From: Bauldia litoralis
GTDB lineage: Bacteria; Pseudomonadota; Alphaproteobacteria; Rhizobiales; Kaistiaceae
DNA length: 64,000 nt
Reading direction: 5' to 3'
Assembly: GCF_900104485.1 (NCBI RefSeq)
Contig: NZ_FMXQ01000003.1
Location: forward strand, 310,001 to 374,000
Positions 17,900 through 26,140 of the stretch are shown one piece after another. Below the pieces are notes generated by a model that had not been told where the DNA came from, did not search any database, and saw nothing but the letters and a program-made list of their open reading frames with translations. The position numbers and the translations under genes were made by a program. How positions within the stretch are numbered: position 1 is the stretch's first letter; every line of letters starts with the position of its first letter.

Positions 17900-17925
17900 G
17901 ACTTGTCTATATCATTAGACAAGTC
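17900..17925. promoter_or_regulatory. PhnF operator, 10-bp perfect inverted repeat
   Basis: GACTTGTCTA (17900-17909) and TAGACAAGTC (17916-17925) are exact inverted repeats around TATCAT. The site lies 28 bases upstream of phnF and just before the phnG ribosome site, so bound PhnF would block both promoters. GntR-family repressors use such repeats, and the TCTA...TAGA core resembles the TATAGACC type known for PhnF. Confidence 0.85.
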
Positions 17926-17938
17926 GGGAGCCAAGCGC

Positions 17939-18400
17939 TTGGACCATCAGCCAGAGCAAAAAACCGATCGCCGACAGGCACTTGCGGTTCTGGCCCGCGC
18001 CAATTCCGCCGAACTGGCGGCCGCCTGGGAGGCGCTTTCCGACGCGCCGGCGATCGAAACCCTGCGCGATTCGGAGATCGGCCTGGTGATGGCGCGCGGC
18101 CGGGTCGGGGGCGGCGGGGCGGCGTTCAATCTCGGCGAGGTGACGGTCAGCCGGGCGACAGTGCGGCTTGCCTCCGGCGAGGTCGGAATCGGCCATGTGA
18201 TGGGCCGCGACACCGGCCGGGCGCTGATGGTCGCCCGATTTGACGCGCTGTGGCAGTCGCCGGGACATCGCGGGTGGGTCGAGACGGCGGTCGTCGCGCC
18301 GGTGTCGCAAAGACTGGCGAAGGCCGACGCCGAAACCCGCGCGAAGGCGGCCGCGACCCGGGTCAATTTCTTCACGATGGTGCGGGGAGAGGACGCATGA
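17939..18400 (+). CDS. phnG: C-P lyase subunit PhnG
   Basis: The 153-residue product matches PhnG, which with PhnH, PhnI and PhnJ forms the C-P lyase core that converts phosphonates to ribose methylphosphonate intermediates. Conserved stretches include LARANSAELAAAW near the start and NLGEVTVSRATVRL. The start is placed at TTG 17939: GGGAG (17926-17930) is 8 bases upstream and the length agrees with E. coli PhnG (about 150). An upstream in-frame TTG at 17903 lies inside the operator and is rejected. The stop overlaps the phnH ATG. Confidence 0.93.
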   Translation: MDHQPEQKTDRRQALAVLARANSAELAAAWEALSDAPAIETLRDSEIGLVMARGRVGGGGAAFNLGEVTVSRATVRLASGEVGIGHVMGRDTGRALMVARFDALWQSPGHRGWVETAVVAPVSQRLAKADAETRAKAAATRVNFFTMVRGEDA

Positions 18401-18999
18401 GCGTCGACGCGCTGAGCGGCGGCTTCGCCGATCCGGTGACGGAGGCGCAGGCGGTGTTCCGCGCGGTGCTCGACGTTCTATCGCGACCGGGGACGATTGC
18501 CGCGCTTGTGCCCGGGGTCAGGCCGCCGCCGCCCCTCAATGCCGGCGCGGCAGCGGTCCTTGCGAGTCTCGCCGACCAGGACACGCCGGTCTATCTCGAC
18601 GCGGCGCTGGCCGCCGAGCCGGCGGTGGCGACGTGGATCGGCTTTCATACCGGCGCACCGGTGATCGACGATCCGGAGGCGGTGACCTTCGCGGTGATCG
18701 CCGACCCGGCGGCGATGCCCGCGCTTTCGCAGTTCCGGCTCGGGACCGACGAGTATCCCGACCGTTCGACAACGATCGTCATGCAGGTCGCCGACTTCGC
18801 CGGATCCGCACTCATCCTCGAAGGCCCGGGTATCGATGAAACGGCGCATCTCGCACCACACCCTTCGCCGGCTAACTTTGCCGAACAGTTCCGGGCCAAC
18901 CGCGGCCTCTATCCGCGTGGCGTCGACCTGATCTTCGCGACCGGCGACAGCCTCGCGGCGCTGCCGCGCTCGACGCGAATCCGCCAAGGAGCGGCCTAG
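18397..18999 (+). CDS. phnH: C-P lyase subunit PhnH
   Basis: This 200-residue protein matches PhnH, the non-catalytic PLP-transferase-fold partner in the PhnGHIJ core. The N-terminus (FADPVTEAQAVFRAVLDVLSRPG) and C-terminal GVDLIF are typical. The ATG overlaps the phnG stop (ATGA); the open frame upstream is not coding. The length agrees with the E. coli protein (194). Two bases separate it from phnI. Confidence 0.94.
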   Translation: MSVDALSGGFADPVTEAQAVFRAVLDVLSRPGTIAALVPGVRPPPPLNAGAAAVLASLADQDTPVYLDAALAAEPAVATWIGFHTGAPVIDDPEAVTFAVIADPAAMPALSQFRLGTDEYPDRSTTIVMQVADFAGSALILEGPGIDETAHLAPHPSPANFAEQFRANRGLYPRGVDLIFATGDSLAALPRSTRIRQGAA

Positions 19000-19001
19000 C
19001 C

Positions 19002-20099
19002 ATGTATGTCGCGGTCAAGGGCGGCGAGGCCGCCATTCGCAACGCCCATCAACTGCTGGCCGAGAAGCGGCGCGGCGACCGCTCGCTGCCGGCGATGACG
19101 GTCGGCCAGATCGTCGAGCAACTGACGTTGGCGGTCGACCGGGTGATGGGGGAGGGCTCGCTCTACGACCGGCGGCTGGCAGCGCTGGCGATCAAGCAGG
19201 CGCGCGGCGACCTGATCGAGGCGATCTTCCTGGTCCGCGCCTATCGGACGACGCTGCCCCGCTTCGGCGCCAGCCTGCCCCTCGATACCGGGCGGATGGT
19301 GGCGGAGCGGCGCATTTCCGCGACGTTCAAGGACCTGCCGGGCGGGCAACTGCTCGGCCCGACCTTCGACTATACGCACCGTCTGCTCGATCCGGCGCTG
19401 GAGGATGACGGCGCAACCGAACCCGCCGTCGCGGACGCGGCGCCGACCGAGGACGGGCTGCCGCGGGTCACCGATCTCCTGGCCGACGCCGGACTGATCG
19501 AGCCGGATGGAACCGGCGAGGACGCCGAACCGGCGGACATGACCCGCGAGCCGATGGCCTTTCCGGCAGGCCGCGACCTTCGCTTGCAGGCTCTGGCGCG
19601 CGGCGACGAAGGATTCCTGCTGGCGCTCGGCTACTCGACCCAGCGCGGCTACGCCCGCACGCATCCCTTTGCCGCGGAAATTCGCATGGGCGAGGTCGAG
19701 ATCGAGATCGCGGTGCCGGGGCTCGACTTCCCGGTGTCGCTCGGCCGGGTGGCGGTGACCGAGTGCCAGATGGTCAACCAGTTCAAGGGAAGCGGCGTCG
19801 CGCCGCCCCAGTTCACGCGGGGGTACGGGCTGGTCTTCGGCCATGCGGAGCGGAAGGCGATGGCGATGGCGCTTTGCGATCGCGCGCTGCGCGCGCGCGA
19901 GCTTGGCGAAGACCAGACCGCCCCGGCGCAGGACGAGGAGTTCGTGCTTTCCCATTCCGACAACGTTCAGGCGACCGGCTTCGTCGAGCACCTCAAGTTG
20001 CCCCATTACGTCGATTTCCAGGCCGAACTGGACTTGCTTCGTCGGCTAAGGAGCGAGTGGGAAGCGCGAGACGAGGCCGGGCGGGAGGCGGCGGAATGA
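19002..20099 (+). CDS. phnI: C-P lyase subunit PhnI (nucleosidase component)
   Basis: The 365-residue protein is a full-length PhnI (MYVAVKGGEAAIRNAHQLL at the start, LPHYVDFQAELDLLR at the end). PhnI with PhnG, H and L attaches the phosphonate to ribose by displacing adenine of ATP. In most operons phnJ follows immediately; here a 200-bp inverted-repeat element and flanks put 315 bases between the phnI stop and phnJ start. A short open frame beginning on the overlapping ATG (20096-20422) runs through the element and looks non-coding. Confidence 0.95.
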   Translation: MYVAVKGGEAAIRNAHQLLAEKRRGDRSLPAMTVGQIVEQLTLAVDRVMGEGSLYDRRLAALAIKQARGDLIEAIFLVRAYRTTLPRFGASLPLDTGRMVAERRISATFKDLPGGQLLGPTFDYTHRLLDPALEDDGATEPAVADAAPTEDGLPRVTDLLADAGLIEPDGTGEDAEPADMTREPMAFPAGRDLRLQALARGDEGFLLALGYSTQRGYARTHPFAAEIRMGEVEIEIAVPGLDFPVSLGRVAVTECQMVNQFKGSGVAPPQFTRGYGLVFGHAERKAMAMALCDRALRARELGEDQTAPAQDEEFVLSHSDNVQATGFVEHLKLPHYVDFQAELDLLRRLRSEWEARDEAGREAAE

Positions 20100-20158
20100 G
20101 CCAACTGATCCACTGGTCGCGGCGTGGCTCCTGTCTCGCTCCTGCGTCGAGGGCGCCA

Positions 20159-20358
20159 ATCCCTCCCCTAACCGGGGAGGGGGGACCGCGCGTGGGCGCG
20201 GTGGGCGGGGCTTCTTCCGGATGCCGCGCCGGAAGCGAGTCCTTGCCACCTTCTTCTGCCTTTGGGCCGGAAAGGATGTGCGCCTGGTTTGGGAACCCCA
20301 CCCACCACGCCTTCGCTCCGCTTCGGCGCGGTCCCCCCTCCCCGGTTCGGGGAGGGAT
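20159..20358. repeat. Inverted-repeat element A (BIME/MITE-like) between phnI and phnJ
   Basis: The element is 200 bp. Its ends are inverted copies of ATCCCTCCCC(T/G)AACC followed by GGGGAGGGGGGACCGCGC, 32 of 33 bases matching, with further inverted similarity inside (GGTGGGCGGGG against CCCCACCCACC). Each end can also fold by itself (CCTCCCC/GGGGAGG). The middle has no coding sign. It most likely belongs to a genome-wide extragenic repeat family; related copies are at 21353-21527 and 21728-21902. The 306-base gap between phnI and phnJ holds nothing else that I recognise apart from the phnJ ribosome site. Confidence 0.85.
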
Positions 20359-20414
20359 GGAGCCCTGTTCGGCATTGTCGGTGACCGGCCCCTCTGGCGG
20401 GGAGCGTGGTTCCA

Positions 20415-21311
20415 ATGCGTGACTCCAAGCAGGCGACCGCGACGTCTCCCTACAACTTCGCCTATCTCGACGAGCAGACGAAGCGGATGATCCGGCGGGC
20501 GTTGCTCAAGGCCGTGGCGGTGCCGGGGTACCAGGTGCCGTTTGCCAGCCGGGAGATGCCGATGCCCTATGGCTGGGGGACCGGCGGGGTCCAGGTGACG
20601 GCAGCGGTGCTTGGGCCGGACGACGTGCTGAAGGTGATCGACCAAGGGGCGGACGACACCACCAACGCGGTGTCGATCCGCGCCTTCTTCGCCCGCACGG
20701 CCGGTGTGGCGACGACCACCCATACAGCGGAGGCAACGATCATCCAGACGCGCCACCGTATTCCGGAGACGCCGCTGACGGGCGAGCAGATCCTCGTTTA
20801 TCAGGTGCCGATCCCCGAGCCGCTGCGCTTCCTCGAGCCGCGCGAGACCGAGACCCGGACCATGCATGCGCTGGAGGAATACGGGCTGATGCACGTCAAG
20901 CTCTACGAGGACATCGCCCGCCACGGCCACATCGCCACGACGTATGCCTATCCGGTGAAGGTCGAGGATCGCTACGTGATGGACCCGTCGCCGATCCCGA
21001 AATTCGACAATCCCAAGCTCGACAATTCGCCGGCGCTGCAGCTGTTCGGCGCCGGTCGCGAGAAGCGCATCTACGCGATCCCGCCCTTTACGAAAGTGGC
21101 GAGCCTCGACTTCGAGGACCATCCCTTCGGCGTGCAGACCTTCAGAGAGCCTTGCGGGCTTTGCGCGGCCACCGGCGTCTATCTCGACGAGGTGATCCTC
21201 GACGACCGTGGCGGCCGGATGTTCGTCTGCTCCGACACCGACTTCTGCGAGGGGCGGCGGGAGGCCGGGCACCGGGGGCATCTCGCCGGGGCGCTGGAGA
21301 CGGCGTCGTGA
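20415..21311 (+). CDS. phnJ: C-P lyase subunit PhnJ (radical SAM)
   Basis: The 298-residue protein is PhnJ, the radical S-adenosylmethionine enzyme that cleaves the carbon-phosphorus bond of ribose-linked phosphonate. The four expected cysteines are present: Cys247 and Cys250 (CGLC), Cys272 and Cys278 (CSDTDFC), corresponding to the Fe-S ligands and catalytic cysteine of E. coli PhnJ. The ATG at 20415 is preferred because GGGGAG lies 10 bases upstream; the in-frame GTG at 20406 is too close to that site. Repeat elements flank the gene on both sides, so its supply relative to the rest of the complex may differ. Confidence 0.95.
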   Translation: MRDSKQATATSPYNFAYLDEQTKRMIRRALLKAVAVPGYQVPFASREMPMPYGWGTGGVQVTAAVLGPDDVLKVIDQGADDTTNAVSIRAFFARTAGVATTTHTAEATIIQTRHRIPETPLTGEQILVYQVPIPEPLRFLEPRETETRTMHALEEYGLMHVKLYEDIARHGHIATTYAYPVKVEDRYVMDPSPIPKFDNPKLDNSPALQLFGAGREKRIYAIPPFTKVASLDFEDHPFGVQTFREPCGLCAATGVYLDEVILDDRGGRMFVCSDTDFCEGRREAGHRGHLAGALETAS

Positions 21312-21352
21312 GGGGCGTGGCCGGGCCGAGGGTGGCGAAGGTCGCGTGCCTC

Positions 21353-21527
21353 GGGGCGCCCCCTCCACCATGCTTCGCATGGTCCCCCTCCCCCGCTACG
21401 CAGGGGAGGATCGCGGTGTCACCGACGGCGCGTCAACGTTGGGCGTTTGCCCTTCACCGCAGGACTGCGCCAATCCCTCCCCGCTTGCGGGGAGGGGGGA
21501 CCGCCCGAAGGGTGGTGGGCGGGGCGC
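21353..21527. repeat. Inverted-repeat element B between phnJ and phnK
   Basis: This 175-bp element starts with GGGGCGCCCCCTCCACCATG and ends with GGTGGGCGGGGCGC. The left end is an inverted counterpart of the right end, as in element A but in the opposite order. It is a direct repeat of element C, the same length and nearly identical for most of its length (differences cluster at about 21397-21412 and 21433-21449). Confidence 0.85.
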
Positions 21528-21635
21528 AGCTTTTGCCGTGCATTGGTCCGCTGGGCCAAGGGGCACCCGGCGCTCTCTCTTCGACCTGCCGATTTGAGGG
21601 GCGGTGCCTGTTCGGTGAAGGCTCAACCCCTCACC

Positions 21636-21698
21636 CCGTTTCGCTAAGGCTCGCGGATTACTCGCCAAGCGAAACGGCCCTCTCCCCATGGGAGAGGG
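21636..21698. repeat. Second repeat type: paired palindromes between elements B and C
   Basis: CCGTTTCGCT (21636-21645) is inverted at AGCGAAACGG (21668-21677), directly followed by the palindrome CCCTCTCCC-CAT-GGGAGAGGG (21678-21698). The sequence differs from elements A-C. Short GC-rich palindromes like this are widespread extragenic repeats in proteobacterial genomes. Confidence 0.7.
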
Positions 21699-21727
21699 GG
21701 TGGACGCGACTGCGGCTTTCGATATTG

Positions 21728-21902
21728 GGGGCGCCCCCTCCACCATGCTTCGCATGGTCCCCCTCCCCCGCTTTGCAGGGGAGGACCGCCATGTCACCGA
21801 CGGCGCGTCAGCTCTGGGCGTTGGTCCTTCACCGCAGGACTGCGCCAATCCCTCCCCCCTTGCGGGGAGGGGGGGCCGCCCGAAGGGCGATGGGCGGGGC
21901 GC
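21728..21902. repeat. Inverted-repeat element C, direct repeat of element B
   Basis: The element has the same 175-bp length, ends and order as B: GGGGCGCCCCCTCCACCATG at the left, GATGGGCGGGGCGC at the right, CACCGCAGGACTGCGCCAAT in the middle. It ends 40 bases before phnK. Elements B, C and the palindromes at 21636-21698 occupy most of the 631-base gap between phnJ and phnK; the remaining DNA shows no coding sign. Confidence 0.85.
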
Positions 21903-21942
21903 GGCCTTGGGGGCGGCCATGCGCCGATTGGAGTCTTGCGGC

Positions 21943-22725
21943 ATGACGGATCGGGAAGCGCCACTGCTCGAGGCGCGGGGTGTCTCGCACTATTACGGTG
22001 CGCGGCTCGGCTGCCGTGATGTGTCCTTTTCGCTTTGGCCGGGGGAGGTGCTGGCGATCGTCGGCGAATCCGGGTCCGGCAAGACGACGCTGCTCAACTG
22101 CCTGGCGGCGTCGCTGCCGCCGACCGCAGGCACTGTTGCCTACCGGATGCGCGACGGGGTGAGCCGTGACCTGGCGTCGTTGAGCAAGGCCGAGCGGCGC
22201 TTCCTGATGCGGACCGACTGGGGCTTCGTTCACCAGAACCCGGCCGACGGGCTGCGGATGACGGTTTCGGCCGGGGCCAATGTCGGCGAGCGGCTGATGG
22301 CGATCGGCGAGCGTCACTATGGCGACATCCGGCAATCGGCGATCGGTTGGCTGGAACGGGTCGAGGTGCCGGCCGACCGGGTGGACGACGACCCGCGCGG
22401 GTTCTCCGGCGGCATGCGGCAGCGCCTGCAGATCGCTCGCAACCTCGTTACCGCGCCGCGGCTGGTGTTCATGGACGAACCGACCGGCGGGCTCGATGTC
22501 TCCGTGCAAGCGCGGCTCCTCGACCTGATCCGCGCCCTGGTCGCCGATCTCGGCATGGCGGCCATCGTCGTCACCCACGATCTCGCGGTGGCGCGGCTCC
22601 TGTCGCACCGGATGATGGTGATGAAGGGCGGGGTGGTGGTCGAGGAGGGGCTGACGGACCGGGTGCTCGACGATCCGCAGGCGCCTTACACCCAGCTTCT
22701 CGTCTCCTCGATCCTGCAGGTATGA
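21943..22725 (+). CDS. phnK: C-P lyase accessory ATP-binding protein PhnK
   Basis: The 260-residue ABC-type ATPase has Walker A GESGSGKTT, signature FSGGMRQR, Walker B LVFMDEPTGGLD and the switch histidine in VVTHDLAV. PhnK docks on the PhnGHIJ core and is needed for phosphonate use but is not a transporter. The ATG at 21943 (GGAG at 21930-21933) gives the family length; the open frame upstream runs into repeat element C and is not coding. The stop overlaps the phnL start. Confidence 0.94.
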   Translation: MTDREAPLLEARGVSHYYGARLGCRDVSFSLWPGEVLAIVGESGSGKTTLLNCLAASLPPTAGTVAYRMRDGVSRDLASLSKAERRFLMRTDWGFVHQNPADGLRMTVSAGANVGERLMAIGERHYGDIRQSAIGWLERVEVPADRVDDDPRGFSGGMRQRLQIARNLVTAPRLVFMDEPTGGLDVSVQARLLDLIRALVADLGMAAIVVTHDLAVARLLSHRMMVMKGGVVVEEGLTDRVLDDPQAPYTQLLVSSILQV

Positions 22726-23435
22726 ACGCGATGACACCGATGCTTGAGGTTACCGATGTCGCCAAGAGCTTCACCATGCACCTCCGGGGCGGCCTTCGCA
22801 TTCCGGTGATCGAGGGGGTGTCCTTTTCGGTCTCCGCCGGCGAATGCGTGGCGCTCGGCGGGCCGTCGGGGGCGGGGAAGAGCTCGATCCTCAAGATGGT
22901 CTATGGCAATTACGCCGCCGACCGGGGGTCGATCGCCATGGCCAGCGGCGGCGGCACGGTCGATGTTGCCACCGCCGATCCTCGCGCCGTGCTGGCGCTG
23001 CGGCGGGAACGGGTCGGCTATGTCAGCCAGTTTCTGCGGGTGGTGCCGCGGGTCTCGGCCCGCGATATCGTCGCCGAGCCGCTGGTGGCGGCGGGGGTGG
23101 CGAGGGACGAGGCCGCCGCGCGGGCCGAGGCGTTGCTGGAGCGATTGCGGCTGCCGCGCCATCTCTGGGACCTGCCGCCGGCGACCTTTTCCGGCGGCGA
23201 ACAACAGCGGGTGAACATCGCCCGGGGCTTCATCGCGGCGCGACCGCTGTTGCTGCTCGACGAACCGACCGCCTCGCTCGACGCGGCCAACAGCGCCGTG
23301 GTCGTGGCGCTGATCCGCGAGGCCAAGGCGGCCGGCACCGGATTTCTCGGCATCTTCCACGACACGCCCGTTCGCGAGGCGGTGGCCGACCGGGTGGTCG
23401 ATGTCACCGGTTTTGCCTCACAGGTCGCGCAGTGA
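22722..23435 (+). CDS. phnL: C-P lyase accessory ATP-binding protein PhnL
   Basis: The 237-residue ATPase has Walker [10 protein letters not shown], signature FSGGEQQR, Walker [13 protein letters not shown], and FLGIFHD in place of the usual switch-His context, as in E. coli PhnL. PhnL joins PhnK on the C-P lyase core. The ATG overlaps the phnK stop (ATGA), and the stop overlaps the next gene (GTGA), so these genes are translationally coupled. Confidence 0.94.
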   Translation: MNAMTPMLEVTDVAKSFTMHLRGGLRIPVIEGVSFSVSAGECVALGGPSGAGKSSILKMVYGNYAADRGSIAMASGGGTVDVATADPRAVLALRRERVGYVSQFLRVVPRVSARDIVAEPLVAAGVARDEAAARAEALLERLRLPRHLWDLPPATFSGGEQQRVNIARGFIAARPLLLLDEPTASLDAANSAVVVALIREAKAAGTGFLGIFHDTPVREAVADRVVDVTGFASQVAQ

Positions 23436-24106
23436 GCAACGAACCGCGCCTTGGGTGCCAACCGCTGGTCGCTGCCGGCGCGACGATCGAGGCCTCGACC
23501 CTCGGGCGCTATGTCGAGATCGGCGAGCGCACGCGGATCAGTCATTCGACCTTCGGTGACTACAGCTACATCATGGAGGACGGCCAGATCCTGTTCAGCG
23601 CGATCGGCAAGTTCTGCTCGCTCGCCTCCAGCGTCCGGATCAACGCGCCCAACCATCCGGTGTGGCGGGCAAGCCAGCATCATTTCACCTACCGCTCAGA
23701 GGATTACTTTGCCGCCGAAGGACCGGACACCGGTATCTTCGACTGGCGCAAGCAGAACAGCGTCACGGTCGGGCATGACGTGTGGGTCGGCCACGGCGCG
23801 ACGATCACGGCGGGCGTGACGATCGGCGATGGCGCGGTGGTCGGCGCGGGGGCGGTAGTGACCCGCGACGTGCCGGCCTATGCGATCGTCGCCGGTGTTC
23901 CGGCCCGCACGATCAGGATGCGATTCCCCGAGGCGATCGCCGGACGTCTCCAGCGACTTTCCTGGTGGGACTGGCCGCACGCGGATATCCACAGGGCGCT
24001 TGCCGATTTCCGCGACCTTTCGATCGAGGCATTCCTCGAAAAATACGAGCCGGAACAGCGACTTGGCATCCAGTCGCAGAGCGTCGCAAAACTGACATCG
24101 AACTGA
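23432..24106 (+). CDS. Phosphonate-associated hexapeptide-repeat acyltransferase
   Basis: The 224-residue protein is a left-handed beta-helix transferase with hexapeptide repeats ([24 protein letters not shown] in the second half, followed by [15 protein letters not shown]) like chloramphenicol/virginiamycin acetyltransferases. It matches the class of hexapeptide transferases found in alphaproteobacterial phn operons. A role like PhnO, acetylating aminophosphonates, is possible but unproven. The GTG start overlaps the phnL stop. An in-frame stretch upstream lies within phnL and is not coding. Confidence 0.88.
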   Translation: MSNEPRLGCQPLVAAGATIEASTLGRYVEIGERTRISHSTFGDYSYIMEDGQILFSAIGKFCSLASSVRINAPNHPVWRASQHHFTYRSEDYFAAEGPDTGIFDWRKQNSVTVGHDVWVGHGATITAGVTIGDGAVVGAGAVVTRDVPAYAIVAGVPARTIRMRFPEAIAGRLQRLSWWDWPHADIHRALADFRDLSIEAFLEKYEPEQRLGIQSQSVAKLTSN

Positions 24107-24109
24107 GAC
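24092..24109 (+). promoter_or_regulatory. Weak candidate Pho box upstream of phnC
   Basis: CTGACAT (24092-24098) and CTGAGAC (24103-24109) are imperfect 7-bp repeats spaced 11 bases apart, as in the PhoB consensus of two CTGTCAT repeats. They sit 72 bases upstream of phnC, inside the end of the preceding gene. An inverted repeat AACGGTCA/TGACCGTT (24112-24119, 24152-24159) follows. The Pho-box match is modest. Confidence 0.35.
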
Positions 24110-24180
24110 GGAACGGTCAGAAAAGCCGGGTAGCGATGCTGGCGTTCGATTTGACCGTTTAACCCGAAGGGTGACGACAC

Positions 24181-25029
24181 TTGGCTGCCGTATCCGTTCA
24201 GGGACTGTCGAAGACATTCGGCAAGAAGCAGGCACTGTGCGACATCAGCCTCGACGTCGCGCCGGGCGAGATGGTGGCGCTGATTGGCGCTTCCGGTTCG
24301 GGCAAGTCGACCCTCATCCGCCATATCGCCGGGCTCGAACGCGGCACCGGCGCGCCATGCTGCATCGACGTCTTCGGCAAGCGGCTCCAGGAAGCCGGCA
24401 AGCTGACGCGCGAGGCGCGGGAAATCCGCCGCGAGGTCGGGGTCATCTTCCAGCAGTTCAACCTGGTCAACCGGCTGCCGGTGCTGACCAACGTGCTGAT
24501 CGGCCATCTCGGCCGCATCCCGGCCTGGCGTGGCACGCTCGGCTTCTTTTCGCGCGAGGAGAAGCAAGCGGCGATGGCGTCGCTGGCGCGGGTCAGCATC
24601 GACGAGACGGCGCGGCAGCGGTCCTCGACGCTCTCGGGCGGCCAGCAGCAGCGGGCAGCGATCGCCCGGGCGCTGGTCCAGGGGGCGCGGCTGCTGCTCG
24701 CCGACGAGCCGATCGCCTCGCTCGATCCCGCCTCGGCGAAGCGGGTGATGGAGACGCTGGCCGAGATCAACAGGCAGGACGGCATCACCGTCGTCGTGTC
24801 GCTGCACCAGGTCGAATATGCGCGGCGCTATTGCCCGCGGACGGTTGCGCTGCGCGACGGGGTCATCGCCTATGACGGGCCGTCGACGGCGCTGACGCCA
24901 GCCTTCCTGCGCGAACTCTACGGCGAGGCTTCGGAGGAACTGATCCTGCCGGAGGACGAGCCGGCGGTCGCGCCGGCCCCGCCGCCGAGAAGCCGCAGCG
25001 TGCCCGAACCGGCCTTCGCCACCGCGTAA
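24181..25029 (+). CDS. phnC: Phosphonate ABC transporter ATP-binding protein
   Basis: The 282-residue ATPase has Walker [10 protein letters not shown], signature LSGGQQQR, Walker [14 protein letters not shown] and the switch His in [10 protein letters not shown], typical of PhnC. It powers phosphonate import with PhnD and PhnE. The start is TTG at 24181, with GAAGGG (24166-24171) 9 bases upstream; an in-frame stop just before it excludes a longer form. The last 30 residues are rich in proline and alanine, a tail beyond the usual PhnC end. A 74-base gap before it leaves room for its own promoter. Confidence 0.93.
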   Translation: MAAVSVQGLSKTFGKKQALCDISLDVAPGEMVALIGASGSGKSTLIRHIAGLERGTGAPCCIDVFGKRLQEAGKLTREAREIRREVGVIFQQFNLVNRLPVLTNVLIGHLGRIPAWRGTLGFFSREEKQAAMASLARVSIDETARQRSSTLSGGQQQRAAIARALVQGARLLLADEPIASLDPASAKRVMETLAEINRQDGITVVVSLHQVEYARRYCPRTVALRDGVIAYDGPSTALTPAFLRELYGEASEELILPEDEPAVAPAPPPRSRSVPEPAFATA

Positions 25030-25077
25030 GTCCGCAGACCCACTGCACCATCCTTCAACACCCAGAGGAGACCCTCA

Positions 25078-26076
25078 ATGAACATGATTCTGAAAGGCCT
25101 CGCCGCGACCGCCGTCGCCGCGTCGCTGTCGACGGCAGCGCTGGCCGAGACCACCGAGCTCAACTTCGGCATCATCTCGACCGAGTCGCAGGCCAACCTG
25201 AAGACCACCTGGATCCCCTTCCTCGACGCGATGTCGGAAGAGACCGGGCTCAAGGTCAATGCCTTCTTCGCCTCCGACTATGCCGGCGTCATCGAGGGCA
25301 TGCGCTTCGGCAAGGTCGACGTTGCCTGGTTCGGCAACAAGTCGGCGATGGAAGCGGTCGACCGGGCCAAGGGCGAGGTCTTCGCCCAGACCGTCGATAT
25401 CGACGGCAACCCCGGCTACTGGTCGCTGCTGATCGCCAATGTCGACAGCCCGCTGAAGACCCTCGACGACGTGCTCAAGTGCGACCAGTCGCTGAATTTC
25501 GGCATCGGCGACCCGAACTCGACCTCGGGCTTCCTGGTGCCGACCACCTTCATCTTCGCCAAGAACGGCATCGACCCGAAGCAGTGCTTCAAGACGGTGC
25601 GCAACGCCAACCACGAGACCAACCTGCTGGCCGCCGCCAACAAGCAGGTCGACGTCGCCACCAACAACACCGAGAACCTGCGCCGCCTGCAACTGACCAA
25701 CCCGGACGCCGCCGCCAAGGTGAAGGTGATCTGGCAGTCGCCGCTGATCCCGTCCGACCCGATCGTCTGGAACACCGAGCTCGACCAGGCAGCCAAGGAC
25801 AAGATCCTCTCCTTCTTCGTCTCCTATGGCCGCCTCGGTACGCCTGAGGAAGTCGAAACCGCGCGCGGCATTCTCGCCGAACTGCAGTGGGCGCCCTTCA
25901 AGCCGTCGTCGGATGCGCAGCTCTACCCGATCCGGGTGATGGAGATCACCAAGCAGATCTTCCAGACCGAGGCGGACGACAAGATGTCGGCCGAGGAGAA
26001 GACCGCCAAGGTCAAGGAACTCGAGGCCGAGAAGGCCAAGTATGAAGGCCTGATGGCCAAGGTCCCGCAGGTCTAG
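25078..26076 (+). CDS. phnD: Periplasmic phosphonate-binding protein
   Basis: The 332-residue protein has a signal peptide of about 23 residues (cleavage after STAALA, before ETTEL). The mature part is a PhnD/PtxB-type binding protein: [20 protein letters not shown], and [20 protein letters not shown], the loop that binds the phosphonate group. It supplies 2-aminoethylphosphonate or similar ligands to PhnE/PhnC. AGAGGAG lies before the ATG. A strong hairpin follows its stop. Confidence 0.94.
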   Translation: MNMILKGLAATAVAASLSTAALAETTELNFGIISTESQANLKTTWIPFLDAMSEETGLKVNAFFASDYAGVIEGMRFGKVDVAWFGNKSAMEAVDRAKGEVFAQTVDIDGNPGYWSLLIANVDSPLKTLDDVLKCDQSLNFGIGDPNSTSGFLVPTTFIFAKNGIDPKQCFKTVRNANHETNLLAAANKQVDVATNNTENLRRLQLTNPDAAAKVKVIWQSPLIPSDPIVWNTELDQAAKDKILSFFVSYGRLGTPEEVETARGILAELQWAPFKPSSDAQLYPIRVMEITKQIFQTEADDKMSAEEKTAKVKELEAEKAKYEGLMAKVPQV

Positions 26077-26095
26077 GCTGGACCTTCAGGATGTT

Positions 26096-26122
26096 GCGGC
26101 GGCGCCCGGCGGGCGTCGCCGC
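26096..26122 (+). promoter_or_regulatory. Intercistronic hairpin between phnD and phnE
   Basis: GCGGCGGCGCCC and GGGCGTCGCCGC pair over 12 bp (one G-U) with a GGC loop. There is no T-run, so it more likely stabilises the phnD transcript end than terminates. Similar hairpins follow three other binding-protein genes here. Confidence 0.7.
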
Positions 26123-26140
26123 GACCCTTCCCGCCCCGCC

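Noticed and set aside
17903-17938. Upstream TTG start for phnG
   Set aside because: It lies inside the perfect PhnF operator, has no ribosome site and would give an atypical N-terminus; TTG 17939 has GGGAG at good spacing.
20096-20422. Short frame starting on the phnI stop (ATGA) and running to phnJ
   Set aside because: It reads through the inverted-repeat element, has no family resemblance and ends just inside phnJ.
21300-21942. CRISPR array or tandem repeat between phnJ and phnK
   Set aside because: The repeats are two 175-bp copies and palindromes, without short regular repeats and spacers.
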